In this document: piece after piece, positions 12,320-22,433 of the stretch
Position numbering within the stretch: position 1 is the stretch's first letter
Layout: every line of letters begins with the position of its first letter
Assembly (NCBI GenBank): GCA_016801885.1
Contig: JAFBJY010001397.1
Coordinates: 156,432 to 220,431 of the forward strand
Source: Toxotes chatareus
Lineage: Eukaryota > Chordata > Actinopteri > Toxotidae
Length of the DNA: 64,000 nt
Reading direction: 5' to 3'
Program-made: the position numbers and the translations under genes
The notes under the pieces: model-generated
The model's input: only the letters and a program-made list of their open reading frames with translations
Told to the model about the DNA's origin: nothing
Database searches by the model: none

Positions 12320-12638
12320 TGTAGCATCTGAAAAGGATATTTCATTTTTTTATGTAACACATGCCTGATTCTTGTTTAAGTGCATTCAGCCTGGCATTTC
12401 CGTCAATTATATTGTTTGAGCATGTTCACCGGTAGGGGTCAGGCTAACATGGGCAGAAAATTTCTGCCAGAAAAGTGCAAGGGTTTTTTTTGGCAGTATT
12501 GGAGTCGTATGGGTAGAGAAGGCGAGTGTGCCTGGCGGTACCGACATCTTGGTTGTATGTTTGTGCTTTGGGTTCTGCCGGTGGATAATAAAAATTTTTT
12601 TTATACACCATTACTGTTGTGGGCTGAGTGGTGTAACA
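12320..12638 (+). repeat. 3' LTR of the gypsy element
   Basis: 319-bp partner of 5,024-5,355. It starts TGTAGCATCTG and ends GTGTAACA, then the CAAA target duplication. A GATAATAAAAATTTT stretch near 12,585 replaces the GATAATGTTGCCGG of the 5' LTR and creates an AATAAA. Confidence 0.92.
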
Positions 12639-13053
12639 CAAAGCACTGGTGGTTGATCTTCAACATAAATGATAAAAAGACTTGGAGGACGCCTGTTTCA
12701 ACTATATAAGTCAGACTGCTGAAGCCTCATGTTTGCTTCTTTTGAACTTTGGAAGTCCCTTTTACACAGGACATGGACTGTGGATTTTATGCTCCATCAT
12801 TTAGGAGGATCCAAAGCAACAACCACAAATGATTTCAATTTACATAAAAGCCTGTGAATGTTTTTGAACATGTGAAGTTTAAAAGACAAAGTTGAAAAAA
12901 AAATAGGCACTTTTCCTTTAACACAAACCATAATGCTTTGAACCAAAAATGGAAACCTGAGTTGACAATATGAAAATCTCACACATACACTCAGCATAAA
13001 TAAACTGAACATGTACTGAAACCTTTGGGCTGAAGTTCTTGTGTGATTAGACA
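12639..13053 (+). repeat. Continuation of the divergent module after the gypsy insertion
   Basis: CAAAGCACTGGTGGTTGATCT and then TGAAGCCTCATGTTTGCTTC, GGACTGTGGATTTTATGCTCC match 43,783-44,170 in the same orientation. The module therefore resumes right after the gypsy element. The piece from 12,815 to 13,053 matches the reverse of about 19,790-19,840 only in part; the rest is unassigned. Confidence 0.65.
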
Positions 13054-13326
13054 TCATGCCAATTTAACAAACTTATCCCACTGAACTGAAACACTGACAT
13101 CAACTAAAAAAGGTTTTGACTTACTGAAAACCTTGAAGGGGATCTGGACTTTCCTGTAGTTTCCTCTTGTCCTTGTAACAGCAGTAGCTCCTCCCTTCCT
13201 TGTCAATAATTGTGCAGAAATATCTGAGTGGCTCTTTATTCCTAAATCATGAGCAAGTCCTGTCCAGTCCAACTGTTTCTGCTCCTGTTTGACTTCTGAA
13301 CTTGTCTCTGGCTGTGTGTCCACTTA
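13054..13326 (-). other. Conserved exon-like module, copy 1 (DW-x-GLAHDLG)
   Basis: Minus-strand open frame of about 89 codons after a TAA. It contains EVKQEQKQLDWTGLAHDLG, then DISAQLLTRKGGATAVTRTR, then KVFSK over an AGTAAGT-like donor. The same frame recurs at 19,508, 44,458 and 47,384. The DWxxLAxxL pattern is reminiscent of a death-domain helix, but similarity is too short to assign a family. It may be a real exon or simply a repeat with an open frame. This copy has the most substitutions. Confidence 0.4.
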
Positions 13327-13382
13327 CTGCAGCCTGTGACATCAGGCTGTAGAATGTTGATACATCAAAGGCATCAAAGGAC

Positions 13383-13426
13383 AAACACACACACACACAC
13401 ACACACTCACCCACACACACACACAC
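13383..13426. repeat. CA microsatellite
   Basis: Imperfect (CA)n run. Related CA/GT runs flank the other copies of the DWxGLAHDLG module at about 19,433-19,449, 44,761-44,780 and 47,297-47,322, so the run is part of the duplicated unit. Confidence 0.85.
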
Positions 13427-13429
13427 CTT

Positions 13430-14415
13430 GTTTAGATGTAACAGAACCCACAGCCATTCTGAAGTGTGTGTCAGGTGTTTAGGGAACTGACAAAATCATC
13501 TTGACATCTTGATGGAAAAGAAGGATCGTGTCGCGCACATTCTTCTGTTTTTCCGTGTAAATCTGTGTAAAAAGCGGAAAAGATCTAGAGCGTGGCTCCA
13601 TTTTAGCAGCATCGATGCTAACAGTGCACAATGCAAAATATGTATTGACATGAAGGACACTCTGCCAAAGCTTTCTGACTTGGCAAGAAGTTATCTCTCT
13701 ATGCAAGCAACATCCACGCCCTCAGAACTTACCTTTCCATCCATCCAGTATCAGGATACAGCTGAGAAAAGATGTGTGATAGCACATTACACAGCTCTCT
13801 CTCCACTCTGAGCTGTGACAACCAGCAGTGGATGATTCACAGTAAAGTTGCAGACACTCTGTGATACTGTTGGTCTCTGTCCTGAGTAAAGAGCTCCTCT
13901 ATCTATTTCTGGTGACTCCATCCCAGTGGTTTCCATCACACCAGACCCCCAGCTGATTACCTGTGACTCTGCTGAGAGCGTTTGAATCAACGCTTTAATC
14001 TTTGTCTCTCAGTATTTTTTTTATTTCTGTCCATTCTGATGTCTTTTTTCTGTTTTGTTTCATTTTACTTCTCTGTCACTTTTATCTCACTTGATCTTTG
14101 TCCCTCTGCTCATCCTGTACTCTCCCTGAGATTTATTTTATCAGGTATAAACCACATTTCCACCACAATATTTATGTAAGCTGAGCATTTTGTGCTTAGA
14201 AGCTTTTGTTCAACACAAATACAGTAAAATCAGTTTCCAATTCTCCTGTTCCTTGTTTTTGTTCTTCCATTCATTCTGTTCTTTTCTTCCTCCTTCCTTT
14301 TTGTCTTTTCTGCTCTGGGCGATAAGGAAGGTGGATTCAGCTGCTTTCAGAAGGCTGGAGAGAGAACAAATGAATGTGGTCAAGACAAAATAATTTTTTA
14401 TCAGCACAAAACAAG
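13430..14415. other. Mostly unassigned DNA
   Basis: Bases 13,430-13,461 (TTTAGATGTAACAGAACCCA and following) match 50,706-50,741 and the inverse of 36,952-36,985, so a piece of the large module is present. The rest has only short open frames without recognised domains. Confidence 0.45.
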
Positions 14416-14419
14416 ATCT

Positions 14420-14860
14420 GATTATAGAGCCATTTTCACTTGAACATGATAGCCAACATGCTGAAGCTGAGGAAAACTTCAGATACCTTGGTACAGTTCT
14501 GGACTCACTGGTGAGCTTCTCTGAAAATACAGACAGAATAGCACAAAGTCCTTGACTCAACTTTTGACAGAAAGGACGAGGAAGAAGACGAGGGGCGTCC
14601 TGGCAGACAGCTCTCGTCCTCTCTTCAGCCAGTTTGAGCGTTTGAACTCCTGGAGGCGCTGCAGAGTCCCTCTGGTAACTAAAAATGTATTTAAGAAGTC
14701 CTTCATCCAAAGAACCATCAATATTCTGAACTCTACAAAGTGACTGATGAGATTTAAGCCACAGACATTGACATGAACTGTTGTTGCTCCTTGTGTTTGG
14801 TGAAGCTGAAGACAAATTTCCACCCCAGTGAACAATAAAGGTATATATTCACATCCATGT
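14420..14860 (+). pseudogene. Non-LTR retrotransposon ORF2 C-terminal remnant
   Basis: Broken frames read ENFRYLGTVLDSLVSF near 14,470-14,517 and then LFSQFERLNSWRRCRVPL and FKKSFIQRTINILNST near 14,610-14,740, ending in TGA. These match the order seen after the RT domain in fish LINEs (FKYLGxxLDxxLxF, then xLLPSGRRxR, then SFIPxxIxLLN). A CCAGTGAACAATAAAG polyadenylation-like end follows at 14,826-14,841. No RT core is present. Confidence 0.55.
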
Positions 14861-14869
14861 TCAAGACAT

Positions 14870-15445
14870 GTCCAGTGTGCAGATCCTAATGGGATATGGG
14901 TAAACTGTTAGTTTGCTGCAGTGTGTAGAAATGTTGTCCTTAAGAGTTCTGCAAAATCTCTGACACTATTTTCTATCCGATGATCAGAGAAATCTCACAC
15001 TGTGATCTGATGAATCTGATTAGATATTACATCATTATTCTTTCACATAATCCAAGTGGATTGAATTATGATAATCAGCACTTTAGGGGGGAAATTGCTG
15101 AGCTGGATCAAATCCTCATTAATGTCCTCGTGCACGTTTCCCTTCACAGCTGTCACCATGCTCTACACTGAATTACTCCCTGAGTGAGAGCCCCTCCTTC
15201 ATCACACAAATGAAAACACACTAAAGGAAATCTAATTATAACACTATTGCACTAAGAGCAGCAAACAAAAACTCAAACTAAAACCTGACCTTTCTGTCCT
15301 TTCTTGATGCAAAATCATCAATAATGTCATCATACGAAATCTGCTCCCCTATTGAATGATTGATACTGATGACAGCAAGGCCAGTGAACCGTTCCTGAGA
15401 TATGGGTGACCTCAGGTACGACTTGATCAACTTTAGCTTTGAAAA
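14870..15445. other. Unassigned DNA
   Basis: No gene, RNA or repeat boundary recognised. Open frames are short (61-63 codons). Confidence 0.4.
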
Positions 15446-15449
15446 GCTC

Positions 15450-15612
15450 CTCTATACAGTGGAAAGGTAAAAGTACAAATATCCCTCAAAACATTTACTC
15501 AAGTGAAAGTGGAAGTACTACATTGAGAATCTTACTTAAGTAAAAGTACTGAGTACTTACTTTTAAGTTTACTTTTAAGAATTTATTTAAAGTAAAAGTA
15601 CTCACACAATGG
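15450..15612. repeat. AAGTAAAAGTAC-rich dispersed repeat
   Basis: Repeated short motifs (GTAAAAGTAC, ACTTAAGTAAAAGTACTGAG, TTTACTTTTAAG) form an imperfect foldback. This style is typical of short hAT-like nonautonomous elements in fish. I could not define the ends or a target duplication. Confidence 0.4.
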
Positions 15613-15640
15613 ATGAGTACAACATCTGTGCCATTTTTTA

Positions 15641-15967
15641 AAAATTACTTTATTGATCCCTCCTGGGGAAATTACTCTGCAGTTTACCCACCCCAAGTGA
15701 ACGAAACACACACACAAGCATGCACATGCACTAGAGACGCTGGGGCAGGGTGCTGCCTAGCGAGGCTCCCGGGGAGCTGGGGTGAATCGGTGCCTTGCTC
15801 AGGGGCACCACAGCCATGGTCGCAGGGGCAGGGGAGGCACGTCTCCTTCACCACCACCACCATATCCATTCTTTTGCGCTTGGTCCAAGGATCGAACCCA
15901 CGACCCTCTGATCTCAGACCAGTCCAAAGTCCAAAGCCGCACTCTTAATGTACTGCGCTGCGCCCCC
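15641..15967 (-). mobile_element. tRNA-derived SINE
   Basis: Read on the minus strand, it starts GGGGGCGCAGCGCAGTACA with an A-box-like segment (15,949-15,967). A B-box GGGTTCGATCC follows at 15,890-15,900. Then comes a body with GGTGCCCCTGAGCAAGG, and it ends at a ...TCCCCAGGAGGGATCAATAA tail. Head-body-tail order and about 330 bp length fit a tRNA-derived SINE. A 48-bp piece with a similar tail (TTATTAATCCCT...GGGGAAATTC) occurs at 43,803-43,850. Confidence 0.7.
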
Positions 15968-15989
15968 AAATTTTGATAAAGAATGTAGA

Positions 15990-17200
15990 TATACAGATTT
16001 ATGCCTCTGCCTATGTCACTGCTCACAAGCGATTAAACAATACCTGTTTAAATACAGCCAAAGATGGTTGTCTAATTCTGAGCTGGAGGACTCAGCTATT
16101 TGTGCTTCTGAGTGTTATTGGTGAATGAAGAGTAATAAAATGTTTGAATCTTGAGTGAAACTCCTTGTTTGCAGTGTGTTTCATCCACACATGTCTGCAT
16201 GTATGATGAAAAGATCAAATTTCCACAGATGGTTGAAGTGTGAGTGATCTCATGCTGGGCAGGATGTCAGAAGGACAGCAGAACAATATTACAAAATAAG
16301 TGTTAGTGATCACAGCACAGTCACACACCCCACCCCTGGGACTCTAAGAGAGACTCAGATCCCAAACAGCAGGTTGTCATTCTAAAGATTTAAAGTGGGC
16401 ATGTAGATCCCCATAAATCAGAGTAATGGTCGTTCCAGGCAGCTACTTTCTGTGGTTACTTTTGGTTCAGACTCAGAGACAAGTGTTTAAAATGATTCAT
16501 GTAAGAATGTTATTAGTCATGTTTATTTGAAAAGTGAAAGGAAGTGTGGGCTGGTGATGAGTGCAAAGTTAGCACAACACATAGATCCACAGTAGTCATG
16601 TATAAGGGAAATATGTCGGGTTGAAATAAACTGCAATTATCCTTTAAACCTCCATCACTGTCTGTGCCAGTCTTGTATCTCACCTCTGGGACAGATTATG
16701 GCTCTTTGCTCCCCCATTGTTCCCATCCTGGCCTCTCCTGCTGTGACAGGCTGCTCCCTGTCTGTGTCCATAGCTAATGCCAGTCAGTTGTGACAATGGT
16801 GGGAATCTTTATGTCGTCCAGCTGAACAACATCTGGCAATATGACAGTGTGTGTAGCTGTGTAGGTGTCAAATCTTGGCAGTGAATGAATAAGGTAGAAA
16901 ACCTATATGCCAATCAAACCTAAATCACTGTCAGTAACACTGATCTGTACCAAGATCATGTTCAATCACAGGTGTAGCATCAACAGAAAAAGAAAAAGCA
17001 GAGAAAGATGCACTGAGGACACTGAGCAACCCTTTACAGAGCAAACAGAGACTGACAACAGTGACACATCTGATGTTTCCTCCTTTACCTTAGACTCTAA
17101 ATCAAAGTTTATAAAGTTTAGTTTTGACTAAAATCAGGAAAAAAGTCGACCTGATGTCACGTCAATGAATTAACAGCAGTTCTGATGTGTGACCTGCTTA
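15990..17200. other. Unassigned DNA
   Basis: No recognised coding exon, RNA gene or TE end in about 1.2 kb. A 74-codon plus-strand frame at 16,907-17,131 is hydrophilic and has no domain. Confidence 0.4.
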
Positions 17201-17559
17201 AATGTTGCTTCTTTCTCCAGAGAGCATCAACACTTGAAGTAAATTGTATAATTTTTTTCAGACAAATACACCTGACACACCTCCCTCATCTTCTCTCTCT
17301 CTCTCTGTCACACACACACACAAACACCAGTTTTCACTTTCCTCCTCTGTCGTTTTCCACCTTCCTCTAGTTTCCATGACTGAGTGTGACTTTGTGGTGT
17401 CCAACAAAGGGAGACAACATTAAGAGGCAGCAGATAGTTCTTATTATCTGCCTCTGAGGAGTGCAGACGTGTTTCTGACTGCTCCTGCTTTCTTTTGGCT
17501 TGCTTCTTGTTTTCTTTCCTGAACACCCTGCTCTGCTACTCTTGGCATATTTTTTTGAT

Positions 17560-18114
17560 ATGGAGCTAATTAATGGATCACTCAGTGCATTGGACAAAAC
17601 TTTCCCACAAAGAAAAGAATCACCGGGAGAACCACTCTGCCCTGAGGGGACATTTGCTGCGGGATATGTCCAAGATGCTTGGGACTCCTGGTGTCTGGTA
17701 TGTCTGGAAGCGCTGTCCCTGGAAGACGTGGAGGATCTATTTATTTCTTGGACATTGATAGCAGGGATTCTACTGATTGGCCTTGGTATTGTCCTGATCT
17801 ATCGGAGAAATGGAAAAACCGCTGATGGCAAATCGGCACTACCGCTAAGCGCGGAGATAAAACAGCACCTCGGGTTCATGGATACTCGGCTGATGGAATT
17901 ACACCAGAAGATGGCTCGGATCGAAGGACTGATCAGTGACATCTCAGCCCGATCTGAGGAGGGACGGAGACAGATTGATAACATCGGAAGACAGTCTGAA
18001 CACCTGTTGAGATTGGTGAAGGGACTGTCTGTCAAGCTTGAGGATATGTTGAAGCTACTCCATGCATCTGCAGGGGATGATGAGCACCGAGGCCAGAGAC
18101 TGATTGATTACTGA
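17560..18114 (+). CDS. Small single-pass membrane / coiled-coil protein of probable TE origin
   Basis: 184-residue open frame. I chose ATG 17,560 (MELINGSLSALD) over the upstream ATG at 17,500, which would add 20 hydrophobic residues. The order is an acidic Cys-containing N-terminus (residues 1-60), a membrane segment WTLIAGILLIGLGIVLIY (about 64-81) followed by RR, and a C-terminal part with heptad-like MDTRLMELHQKMARIEGLI and RQSEHLLRLVKGLSVKLEDM stretches. It resembles unannotated repeat-associated proteins in fish as I remember them, but I assign no function. The 3' flank ends like a retrotransposon tail, which argues for a mobile-element gene rather than a host gene. Confidence 0.5.
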   Translation: MELINGSLSALDKTFPQRKESPGEPLCPEGTFAAGYVQDAWDSWCLVCLEALSLEDVEDLFISWTLIAGILLIGLGIVLIYRRNGKTADGKSALPLSAEIKQHLGFMDTRLMELHQKMARIEGLISDISARSEEGRRQIDNIGRQSEHLLRLVKGLSVKLEDMLKLLHASAGDDEHRGQRLIDY

Positions 18115-18570
18115 TCTGGATAAATTGATCGCGGATCGACAAATTGCTTCTTGTATATTGGCTGTATTGTTTCTGTCCCTCACCCCCCCAACCCCGTCTC
18201 CCGGCCTGGAAGAATAGCTCAGCAGCTGTGCTCCTATCAAATTCCTATGCAGCTCATATCACCCTTCAAGGACAACTGATGAACTGACCTGTAAACATCC
18301 TGGCAGTCTCGGTCATACAAATCACAACACTTCTCATAGACTGACGCACACACATTCCCCTCCCTACCCGCCCCCATCTACCGTCTGCCTCCGCACCTTA
18401 TCTTCTGCCCCTCCCCCAAGTGTCCATGAAAAAATTCCAGCACGTTTCCACGTGTACTGTGAACAAATGTCATAATGTGATTATTGTGTTAATGTAATGT
18501 AATGTAATGTAATCTCGCCTGCACTTCTGTGCAAGTGACAATAAAGCTCTCTATCTCTCTATCTATAGTT
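18115..18570 (+). repeat. 3' region and tail of the element carrying the 17,560 frame
   Basis: Pyrimidine-rich 3' UTR-like DNA that ends GCACTTCTGTGCAAGTGACA followed by AATAAAG and a (TCTCTATC)n tail at 18,549-18,568. A hairpin-like GCACTTCTGTGC plus AATAAA plus simple-sequence tail is typical of LINE or SINE 3' ends in fish. A (TAATG)n run lies at 18,492-18,512. Confidence 0.5.
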
Positions 18571-18579
18571 CACTGTGAG

Positions 18580-19430
18580 ACTCTATTCTGCACAGTGGTT
18601 TACACACACACATAAAACTCCTCCACTGGCTCACAGAAGACACAGAGACAAAAAGGTGAAGCTCCCATTTACCTGGACACTGAGACACTGATTCACTTCC
18701 TCTCCTCAGAGCTGCTGAACTGTACATGGTGTTTAAATTAACTGTCAAACTGCTTTAGTTAGTTTGAAGAGTCCTACAGCTCAGCAGCCTGAGGAGCTCA
18801 GAGGGAAGAAAGAGAGGCAGGACTGCTGAGGAGAAAGAAGAAGAGGAGTTCAGCTGCTTGCTGAAGATGCTTTGACTCCACTAGTAGTTTATAATGGGGT
18901 CAAAGGTCATTCTGGAGGGCAGTGACCCTTTAATATCAGTTTGTTAAATCATCAGACAGATGAAAAAAGGCTCCAGCTTTGCTGCTGTCAGATGTTCAAA
19001 TGCATCAAGGTAACTCAGCCTTCCCACAAAATTGGTTTCACGTTGCAGAGAGATTCTTATTAAACCAATGTTTAGAAAAATCAACACATAACATTGACAC
19101 CAGCAGCCCTTTGATAAACAGCTATTATGTCCAATGGAGCCTCCATATTCAATCTGTTCTTCACCAGAAAGAAAATAATTCTGATCATGGTATAATTCTT
19201 TATCATTCTTTCATCATCTTTTGTCCCAGCAACATAGGTGCAAAGTAGATGTCATTCATTTATCATTCTGCTCTCAGGTGTATAACCACAGATGGTTATT
19301 ATACAAACAATTAGTTGGCCTCATTTATTGATCCTCTCTGAGGGAGCTACTGCTTTGTTTTTCCTCCACACACCCTCCACAGCGAATGCATTATGCCAGA
19401 GAGTGTCCTCACAAAGATATAAGTACCAGT
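18580..19430. other. Unassigned DNA
   Basis: No recognised gene or TE. The last part (from about 19,380) begins the duplicated module (ATGCATTATG...CCTCACAAAGA...AAGTACCAGTAT) that also lies at 47,245-47,292. Confidence 0.45.
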
Positions 19431-19507
19431 ATGTGTGTGTGTGTGTTTGTCCTTTGATGCCTTTGATGTATCAACATTCTACAGTCTGATGTCACAGGCT
19501 GCAGTAA

Positions 19508-19792
19508 GTGGACACACAGCCAGAGACAAGTTCAGAAGTCAAACAGGAGCAGAAACAGTTGGACTGGACAGGACTTGCTCATGATTTAGGAAGAAAGAAC
19601 CACTCAGATATTTCTGCACAATTATTGACAAGGAAGGGAGGAGCTACTGCTGTTACAAGGACAAGAGGAAACTACAGGAAAGTCCAGATCACCTCCAAGG
19701 TTTTCAGTAAGTCAGTACATGTTAGTAGTTCATGTCAGTGTTTAGTTCATTTAGTGAAATGTTTTGTTCAGATGATTTGTTTGTTAGCTTGA
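19508..19792 (+). other. Conserved exon-like module, copy 2 (DW-x-GLAHDLG)
   Basis: Plus-strand copy of the module described at 13,054, in inverted orientation to it. The frame opens after TAA at about 19,505, carries the LDWTGLAHDLGRKNHSDIS and LLTRKGGATAVTRTRG segments, and crosses an AGTAAGTCAG donor-like site near 19,707. It is nearly identical to the copies at 44,458 and 47,384. Confidence 0.45.
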
Positions 19793-20116
19793 TGTGATAT
19801 TTAAGCACACAAGAACATGATGTTCAGCCCAAAAGTGTTTGGGCACACACACAAAAAGTAGCTGTTTTAAATATTTCCATCTTGCATCTTACTCAATGTT
19901 GGACAGGAATGGACCTATAAGTGATCAGACGCAGTAACAGCCTTTATCAGATGATGGATAGTCAGAGAATTCTCGTCAGGTGGATAAGGTGATTTTTGAT
20001 TGCTTCTGGTGGTTGGATTTGTAGAGAAATCGAGATGATTATTGTCCCTATTTAACATTGGATTTGTTAGTGGCGTTTTAGCATGTATAAAGAGACTTGT
20101 TAAATGGATTGGTGTT

Positions 20117-20217
20117 GGTTACAGCCATACCACCCTGGGCACGCCCGATCTCACCTGATCTCGGAAGATAAGAACTTGGATGGGACACCACCTGGGAATA
20201 CTAGGTGCTATAAGCCT
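20117..20217 (+). pseudogene. 5S rRNA copy with internal deletion
   Basis: GGTTACAGCCATACCACCCT, GCCCGATCTCACCTGATCTC and GGAATACTAGGTGCTATAAG follow the vertebrate 5S sequence from end to end. About 19-20 nt equivalent to 5S positions 57-76 are missing, which removes part of the internal control region (A-box end and intermediate element). A TATAAAG lies about 30 nt upstream (20,086) and a TTTT terminator directly follows. Length is about 101 nt against about 120. Probably not transcribed. Confidence 0.85.
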
Positions 20218-20250
20218 TTTATCTCATCATCCCTAAACTAGTGTGGTTCA

Positions 20251-20278
20251 TCTCCATCTTGTGAGGTGGCTTTGTTGA
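20251..20278 (+). repeat. 28-nt sequence shared by the U2 upstream and U1 downstream regions
   Basis: TCTCCATCTTGTGAGGTGGC followed by TTTGTTGA occurs here, about 80 nt before U2, and again at 22,661-22,688, about 65 nt after U1. Both are on the plus strand. It may be a remnant of a common spacer from a once-regular snRNA array. Confidence 0.7.
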
Positions 20279-20356
20279 CGGGCAAATAAAATGGGACACC
20301 GCGACAAGTGACGGTTGTACCAAGAGCTTGATTTTGACGTCAAAGGCTTGGGCCTC

Positions 20357-20543
20357 ATCGCTTCTCGGTCTTTTGACTAAGATCAAGTGTAGTATCTGAT
20401 CTTATCAGTTTAATATCTGATATGTCCCCTAAATGGAGATAATGTGTTAAACCCATTTTTAGGAGAGAGAGCTGAAAAGGGAGCTTGCTCTGCTCACTCC
20501 ACGCATCAACCTGGCATTGCAGTGCCGCTGGGAACGGTGCACC
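20357..20543 (+). ncRNA. U2 spliceosomal snRNA (variant)
   Basis: 187 nt from ATCGCTTCTCGG to AACGGTGCACC, collinear with vertebrate U2 (188 nt). The branch-point-recognition region GTGTAGTATCTG is intact, as are the TATCAG/CTGATA stem and the 3' TTGCAGTGCC loop. Stem I reads GGTCTTTTGACTA where the usual sequence is GGCCTTTTGGCTA: two changes that keep pairing (C-G to T-A). The Sm-site area reads CCATTTTTAGG. U2 pairs with the intron branch site in the spliceosome. Could be a functional variant or a decaying copy. Confidence 0.88.
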
Positions 20544-21872
20544 TTTCTCTTGCTTTGTAGAAAATCAAGTGCTGACACAAATGTTTAGTTAGGAGTCAAA
20601 CTTTTACAGTGGCTGAAGGAAAATGTGGCTAAGTTTTTATCAAGTGAATTGTGCACAACCAGTCAGTTGATTTACTGATATCACCCAGGGAACCCCGCTC
20701 AACAACACAGTGCACTTCAGCTACGATGATTGGTCGCGGACTCCCTGAAGACGCCTGATCATTTCCCAGACTTTGTAGTCTCCATGTAAAAGCCAGGCCT
20801 GGTTTTATTGTGGATTTTTCAGGCCAGGCTGTAGACCCAGCTGTGGGCCAGTTGAAGCTGAGTCAAAGTCCGGCTGAGTCCCCACACCGTACTCTTTTGC
20901 TCTAAGTAGTTTTCTCCCCAAAACATTTCTAAGCGTTCAGCTCTTCTTTTTAAAGGGAAAAACATAGAGTCACAGTCAAATGATAGAGACCAGAGAAGTT
21001 GAGTCCATAGAGCTTTATTCTTCAATACAGAATTCAAAAGCCGGAGTTTCCTCTGCGGAAACAAGTCATTTTCACCATCTGTACATCATTTTTTATATTG
21101 TTAATTGTAGGTGTGTTTCAGAGCAAAGGGCATGTCTGATCATGCCCCCTTTTGATTTGTGTCTGAAATTCTCCCTTCCCACCTTGTATCAAATAACTAT
21201 GTTTCTAATGGAGGTTTGGCTTCTGTTGGCTTTTTTTTTTTTAAGTACTGCACGTGGCCTTTCCAGTACTGCACGTGACCAGTGGCAGACTGTTGATCAG
21301 GTTCAAGGACAGGTCTGGGTAGAACTAGGCCTGTCCCTTTCTATTTCCCTTGGTTTCATTGGTGTGTTTTTATTTGCATGAAAACTTGTGTCAAACTTCT
21401 CTTTTTTGCTCCCTTGTTTTGCAGGCCTGAGCTCTACTGGTGTCCCCCTTTTATCTGATGTTAGCCTATTCCTCTTCTTAATGTTACATGCACTGACACC
21501 TTCCCTCACTCATCTCCTCATTACAGTGCCATCAGAGTACCATAGCCCATGCAGTGCATGAGAGATAACATGCTTGTTGTACAGCAGTAACAGACAGAGT
21601 GGTGCCCAAGACAGCCACAGGTACTAGATAAGCAGAAACAGATTCTTTCTCCTGGAAGACTACACACATTGGTTAGGACACGTTGCACAAAATTTGACAC
21701 CACAGTTCCTACACAAAACCACCGGAGAGAGCCTCTGAAAAAGACAAGAAAAAAAAACACAAGAGGGAGGGGAGGCTGGGATTTAACACGCGGCAAGCCA
21801 AGGGAGGCGTACCGCGACGGTGGTAGCTGGGACGACTAGGGTCCTCAGCTGCTCTCTGGGACAGCTCTGTTC

Positions 21873-21989
21873 TGACTCTTGTTTCTCTTCATAACGCACA
21901 AGTCTTTCGCCTTTTACTAAAGACTTCCATGGAGAGGAACACCAATGAGTTGAAGTTATTTTTGGCTGGCTTGGCCTCATGGCTGAGCC
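21873..21989 (+). ncRNA. U5 spliceosomal snRNA (variant or pseudogene)
   Basis: The segment GTTTCTCTTCA, then AAGTCTTTCGCCTTTTACTA and AAGACTTCCATGGAGAGGAAC matches U5 stem-loop 1 with the invariant GCCTTTTAC loop, which contacts exon ends during splicing. A TTATTTTTGGC Sm-like site (about 21,957) and a 3' stem-loop GGCTGGCTTGGCCTCATGGC follow. Length and order fit U5. The first nucleotides differ from the usual ATACTC start. Confidence 0.85.
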
Positions 21990-22433
21990 TTTTGAATTGG
22001 TGAAAAGTCAAACATCTTTATAGAGCGCCACAAGTGTGAGCTCCCCTGCCCGACTTTGCTCTTTCTTTGCAGAAGAAATGTGTGCTAGATGTTGTCATTT
22101 CGCTGGTATACTTTATTTTAGGCTTTGGTGGGGATGCTGCCGTCTTTGAGACAAGAAAAGTGTACCACGTGGGCCTTTGCTTTCTTTCCCAAGAGACAGC
22201 TTGACTAGTGGCATTTCACACAGTGTTACTTTGTTTTTGGCAGTGCAGTGCATGATGGGTGGATCCAACAAAGCGTATTTGCAGCAGTGTTTGTGTCTTT
22301 TCAGCCATAAATGTAACAGAAAAAAGGGGAGCTGATGCTCAAGGCACTGAAATGTGGGATTATGCACTGTAGGCACCGTCAGCCAGAGTGCTGTGCCTGG
22401 TGACCACCACCCGCTCTCTTCCAACTGCAGCTC

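Larger units (their letters stand above)
5024..12638 (+). mobile_element. Ty3/gypsy-type LTR retrotransposon, complete but inactive
   Basis: About 7.6 kb bounded by two LTRs of the TGTAGCA...GTAACA type. It is flanked by CAAA on both sides (5,020-5,023 and 12,639-12,642). A primer site follows the 5' LTR and a purine tract precedes the 3' LTR. Coding order is gag, protease, RT, RNase H, integrase, the Ty3/gypsy order. The coding region is broken by several frameshifts and stops, including one in the integrase core. No envelope-like frame and no chromodomain were seen. The unoccupied site is visible in paralogous sequence at 43,777-43,800. Confidence 0.93.

Noticed and set aside
13054..13326. 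Firm assignment of the module to death domains (for example UNC5-type)
   Set aside because: Only the DWxxLAxxL pattern matches. The rest does not follow the family closely enough without a profile search.
14210..14815. 201-codon minus-strand open frame
   Set aside because: Antisense to the LINE remnant, low-complexity at its end, no domain.
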